From Actinomycetes bacterium (GTDB lineage Bacteria > Actinomycetota > Actinomycetes > S36-B12), in contig JAUHZW010000088.1 of the NCBI GenBank assembly GCA_030425745.1, positions 1 to 8,109 of the forward strand: DNA of 8,109 nt, read 5' to 3'. Of the stretch, positions 7,050 through 8,109 are shown one piece after another (the first letter of the stretch is position 1; every line of letters starts with the position of its first letter). Both the position numbers and the translations under genes were made by a program. The notes under the pieces are model-generated. The model searched no databases. It was not told the origin of the DNA and was given only the letters and a program-made list of their open reading frames with translations.

Positions 7050-7078
7050 ACCTACACATTAACATGTGTAGGTATGGC
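7045..7078. promoter_or_regulatory. Perfect 15-bp inverted repeat, probable VapBC operator
   Basis: GCCATACCTACACAT (7045-7059) and ATGTGTAGGTATGGC (7064-7078) are exact reverse complements, separated by the 4-nt centre TAAC. The palindrome covers the vapB start codon (7047-7049) and the candidate -10 box. Ribbon-helix-helix antitoxins bind such repeats in their own promoters, so this is the best candidate for VapB/VapBC autoregulation. Confidence 0.75.
7056..7061 (-). promoter_or_regulatory. Candidate -10 box for leaderless vapB
   Basis: On the minus strand TAATGT matches TANNNT and ends 6 nt before the ATG, so transcription would start on the A of the start codon. The only AGG nearby (7051-7053) is 1 nt from the ATG and cannot act as a normal ribosome-binding site. 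The box lies within the palindrome, so a bound repressor would block RNA polymerase. Confidence 0.5.
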
Positions 7079-7134
7079 CAATCCCGGCCGCGGCGAGTGG
7101 TCGACCTGAAGGTGACCCTTCACCCGCTATCAGC

Positions 7135-7151
7135 TGTTACACTCTGTAACA
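7135..7151. promoter_or_regulatory. TGTTACA-CTC-TGTAACA palindrome, probable TetR operator
   Basis: A 7-bp perfect inverted repeat (7135-7141 and 7145-7151) with a 3-nt centre. It ends on the first base of the tetR ATG. Size and symmetry suit a dimeric TetR-family repressor binding its own promoter. It also encloses the candidate -10 box. Confidence 0.65.
7138..7143 (+). promoter_or_regulatory. Candidate -10 box for leaderless tetR
   Basis: TACACT fits TANNNT and ends 7 nt before the ATG at 7151. No purine-rich ribosome-binding site precedes the ATG. No convincing -35 is visible at 16-18 nt spacing. Confidence 0.45.
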
Positions 7152-7714
7152 TGTCCAAGACAGATAGTCACACCTGGGCCGATATCCGGTCCTCGTTCAA
7201 GGACGATCAGCGGCGCCTCATCGCCCGGACAGCACTCGAACTGCTCATGGAGTCGGGAAGCGCAGCACTGACGATGTCGGCGCTCGCCGACCGCGCCGGC
7301 ATGTCACGCCAGACGCTGTACCGGTATTTCCCGGATCTGGACCACGTGCTCGAGGCCTCTGTCGAGGACTTCCCCGCTATGGACCAGCAGTTCCGGGCCA
7401 TGATCCTCACCGACCCCGATCCCCGCACACAGCTCCACCTGACTGTCGACGTGCTGATCGACGCGACAACACACGGGGGCATGACGGCCGACGAACTGCT
7501 GGCCGCGCTGCCCCCGGGAGCGCGTGATGCCGTGCGTGCCCATCAGCGACGGACCGAGCAGCTGGTGGCCGACATCCTCACCTCACTGCGCGGCGAGACC
7601 ACCTACGACGGCACCCCGACCGACGATGCCGCACTCATTCTCGGCCTCGTCTCGGCCGCGACCGACGAGACCCGCGAGCGCACCCACGACCTCATCGACC
7701 GCATCATCACCTGA
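7151..7714 (+). CDS. TetR/AcrR-family transcriptional regulator
   Basis: A 187-residue one-component repressor. The N-terminal TetR helix-turn-helix spans about residues 22-62: an entry helix (LIARTALELLMESG), then LTMSALADRAGMSRQTLYRYF (40-60), the family's recognition-helix signature. The remaining roughly 120 residues are helical and divergent, as expected for a ligand-binding and dimer domain; the ligand cannot be predicted. The ATG at 7151 is chosen because a palindrome and a -10 box end right at it. The same frame is open back to 7043, but that extension would cross the vapB operator and adds no TetR sequence. The gene is divergent from vapB and lies 13 nt before the ABM-like gene, which is its most likely regulated partner. 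Confidence 0.92.
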   Translation: MSKTDSHTWADIRSSFKDDQRRLIARTALELLMESGSAALTMSALADRAGMSRQTLYRYFPDLDHVLEASVEDFPAMDQQFRAMILTDPDPRTQLHLTVDVLIDATTHGGMTADELLAALPPGARDAVRAHQRRTEQLVADILTSLRGETTYDGTPTDDAALILGLVSAATDETRERTHDLIDRIIT

Positions 7715-7715
7715 C

Positions 7716-7720
7716 AGGAG
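7716..7720 (+). promoter_or_regulatory. Ribosome-binding site for the ABM-like gene
   Basis: AGGAG lies 7 nt before the ATG at 7728 and 1 nt after the tetR stop. It is the cleanest Shine-Dalgarno in the window, as expected for an internal operon gene behind a leaderless first gene. Confidence 0.75.
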
Positions 7721-7727
7721 AATCACC

Positions 7728-8042
7728 ATGGCAACCCCCGGCTACACCTTCACCAGCGTCTCGACCGCCAAGCCCGGCCGACTGGACGATCTCGTCGCCC
7801 TGGCGCGGCGCCCCAGCGAACTCATGGAGGGCAAGGTGCCCGGCATGATCGCGCGACAGACCTCCGTAGACCGCGAGCGCAACACCGTCGTCGTCTGGGC
7901 CACGTTCGAGAAGAAGAGCGACCTGTACGACTACCTCGCCACCCCGGAGGGACAGACCGACCACGGCGAGGGCGAGGACATGTCCGAGATCATCGAGACG
8001 TTCGAGATGTACGACCTCGAGCCGGTGAGCGGGCGACTGTAG
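7728..8042 (+). CDS. Small ABM-like (antibiotic biosynthesis monooxygenase) dimeric alpha/beta-barrel protein
   Basis: A 104-residue protein whose pattern fits a ferredoxin-like ABM fold. A first strand (YTFTSVSTA, 6-14) runs into a PGRLDDLVALARR helix (16-28), then GMIARQTSVDRERNTVVVWATFEKKSDLYDYLATPEG (39-75), where two strands are followed by the helix that usually packs beneath the sheet, and a final strand (TFEMYDLEPV, 91-100). Family members range from cofactor-free monooxygenases to haem-degrading enzymes and proteins of unknown role. No catalytic residue can be assigned here, so the function stays open. No signal peptide is seen. It is the second gene of a tetR unit, suggesting control by that regulator, perhaps in a stress or small-molecule response. 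The stop at 8040-8042 is followed by a strong hairpin. Confidence 0.6.
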   Translation: MATPGYTFTSVSTAKPGRLDDLVALARRPSELMEGKVPGMIARQTSVDRERNTVVVWATFEKKSDLYDYLATPEGQTDHGEGEDMSEIIETFEMYDLEPVSGRL

Positions 8043-8062
8043 GACGCACTGCGGCGCAACGA

Positions 8063-8097
8063 CAGAGGGCGGAACCCCGCTGGGGTTCCGCCCTCTG
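8063..8097. terminator. Perfect 16-bp hairpin terminator without U-tract
   Basis: CAGAGGGCGGAACCCC (8063-8078) pairs exactly with GGGGTTCCGCCCTCTG (8082-8097) around a GCT loop, 20 nt after the ABM-like stop. No T-run follows on either strand, so it is the U-less type often found in actinomycetes. Its symmetry means it could also stop transcripts coming from the right. Confidence 0.75.
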
Positions 8098-8109
8098 CGC
8101 GAGGTGCGT

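Noticed and set aside
7043..7150. N-terminal extension of the TetR frame
   Set aside because: It starts in the vapB operator, and the operator and -10 box at 7135-7151 point to ATG 7151.
1..8109. tRNA, rRNA, CRISPR array, insertion sequence, riboswitch
   Set aside because: No direct-repeat arrays, transposase motifs, terminal repeats or RNA-gene signatures were seen; nearly all bases belong to recognised genes.

Overview
The window is high-GC DNA with GTG starts, overlapping stop/start codons, several apparently leaderless promoters and gene types typical of Actinomycetota (a DUF3151 protein next to purA, an actinobacterial-type PurB, a ~300-residue PurC). I infer an actinomycete, possibly of the Micrococcales; the sequence alone does not fix the genus. 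Most of it is core chromosome. The least routine part is the accessory-looking right third, about 6.38-8.1 kb.

Left block, plus strand (1-3614): the 3' end of purD, then purB, purC and galE. They are packed with a 4-nt gap or 4-nt overlaps, so they look like one translationally coupled operon. PurD, PurC and PurB carry out steps 2, 7 and 8 of IMP synthesis. PurB also acts in AMP synthesis. The last gene, galE (UDP-sugar 4-epimerase), has no direct role in purine synthesis.

Middle block, minus strand (7049 down to 3648): in transcription order a VapB-type antitoxin, a VapC PIN-domain toxin, a DUF3151 protein, a renalase-like FAD oxidoreductase and purA (adenylosuccinate synthetase, the first step from IMP to AMP). 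All five genes point the same way, with gaps of at most 45 nt or overlaps, so read-through from the toxin-antitoxin promoter is possible. purA also seems to have its own promoter, whose -10 box overlaps the upstream stop codon. purA converges with galE across a 33-nt gap that has no convincing terminator. PurB completes the AMP branch after PurA, so the two purine blocks are functionally linked.

Right block, plus strand (7110-8109): a TetR-family regulator divergent from vapB, followed 13 nt later by a small protein resembling the ABM (antibiotic biosynthesis monooxygenase) dimeric alpha/beta-barrel family. A perfect 16-bp hairpin ends this two-gene unit. The divergent region between vapB and tetR carries two clear palindromes. 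One is a perfect 15-bp inverted repeat with a 4-nt centre that overlaps the vapB start codon. The other is a 7-bp inverted repeat with a 3-nt centre that ends on the tetR start codon. Each overlaps a TANNNT -10 box at leaderless spacing, so each gene is probably autorepressed. I found no tRNA, rRNA, CRISPR array, insertion sequence or phage gene. I saw no wholly new system; the most rewarding parts are the divergent regulatory region and the possible coupling of the toxin-antitoxin genes to purA.
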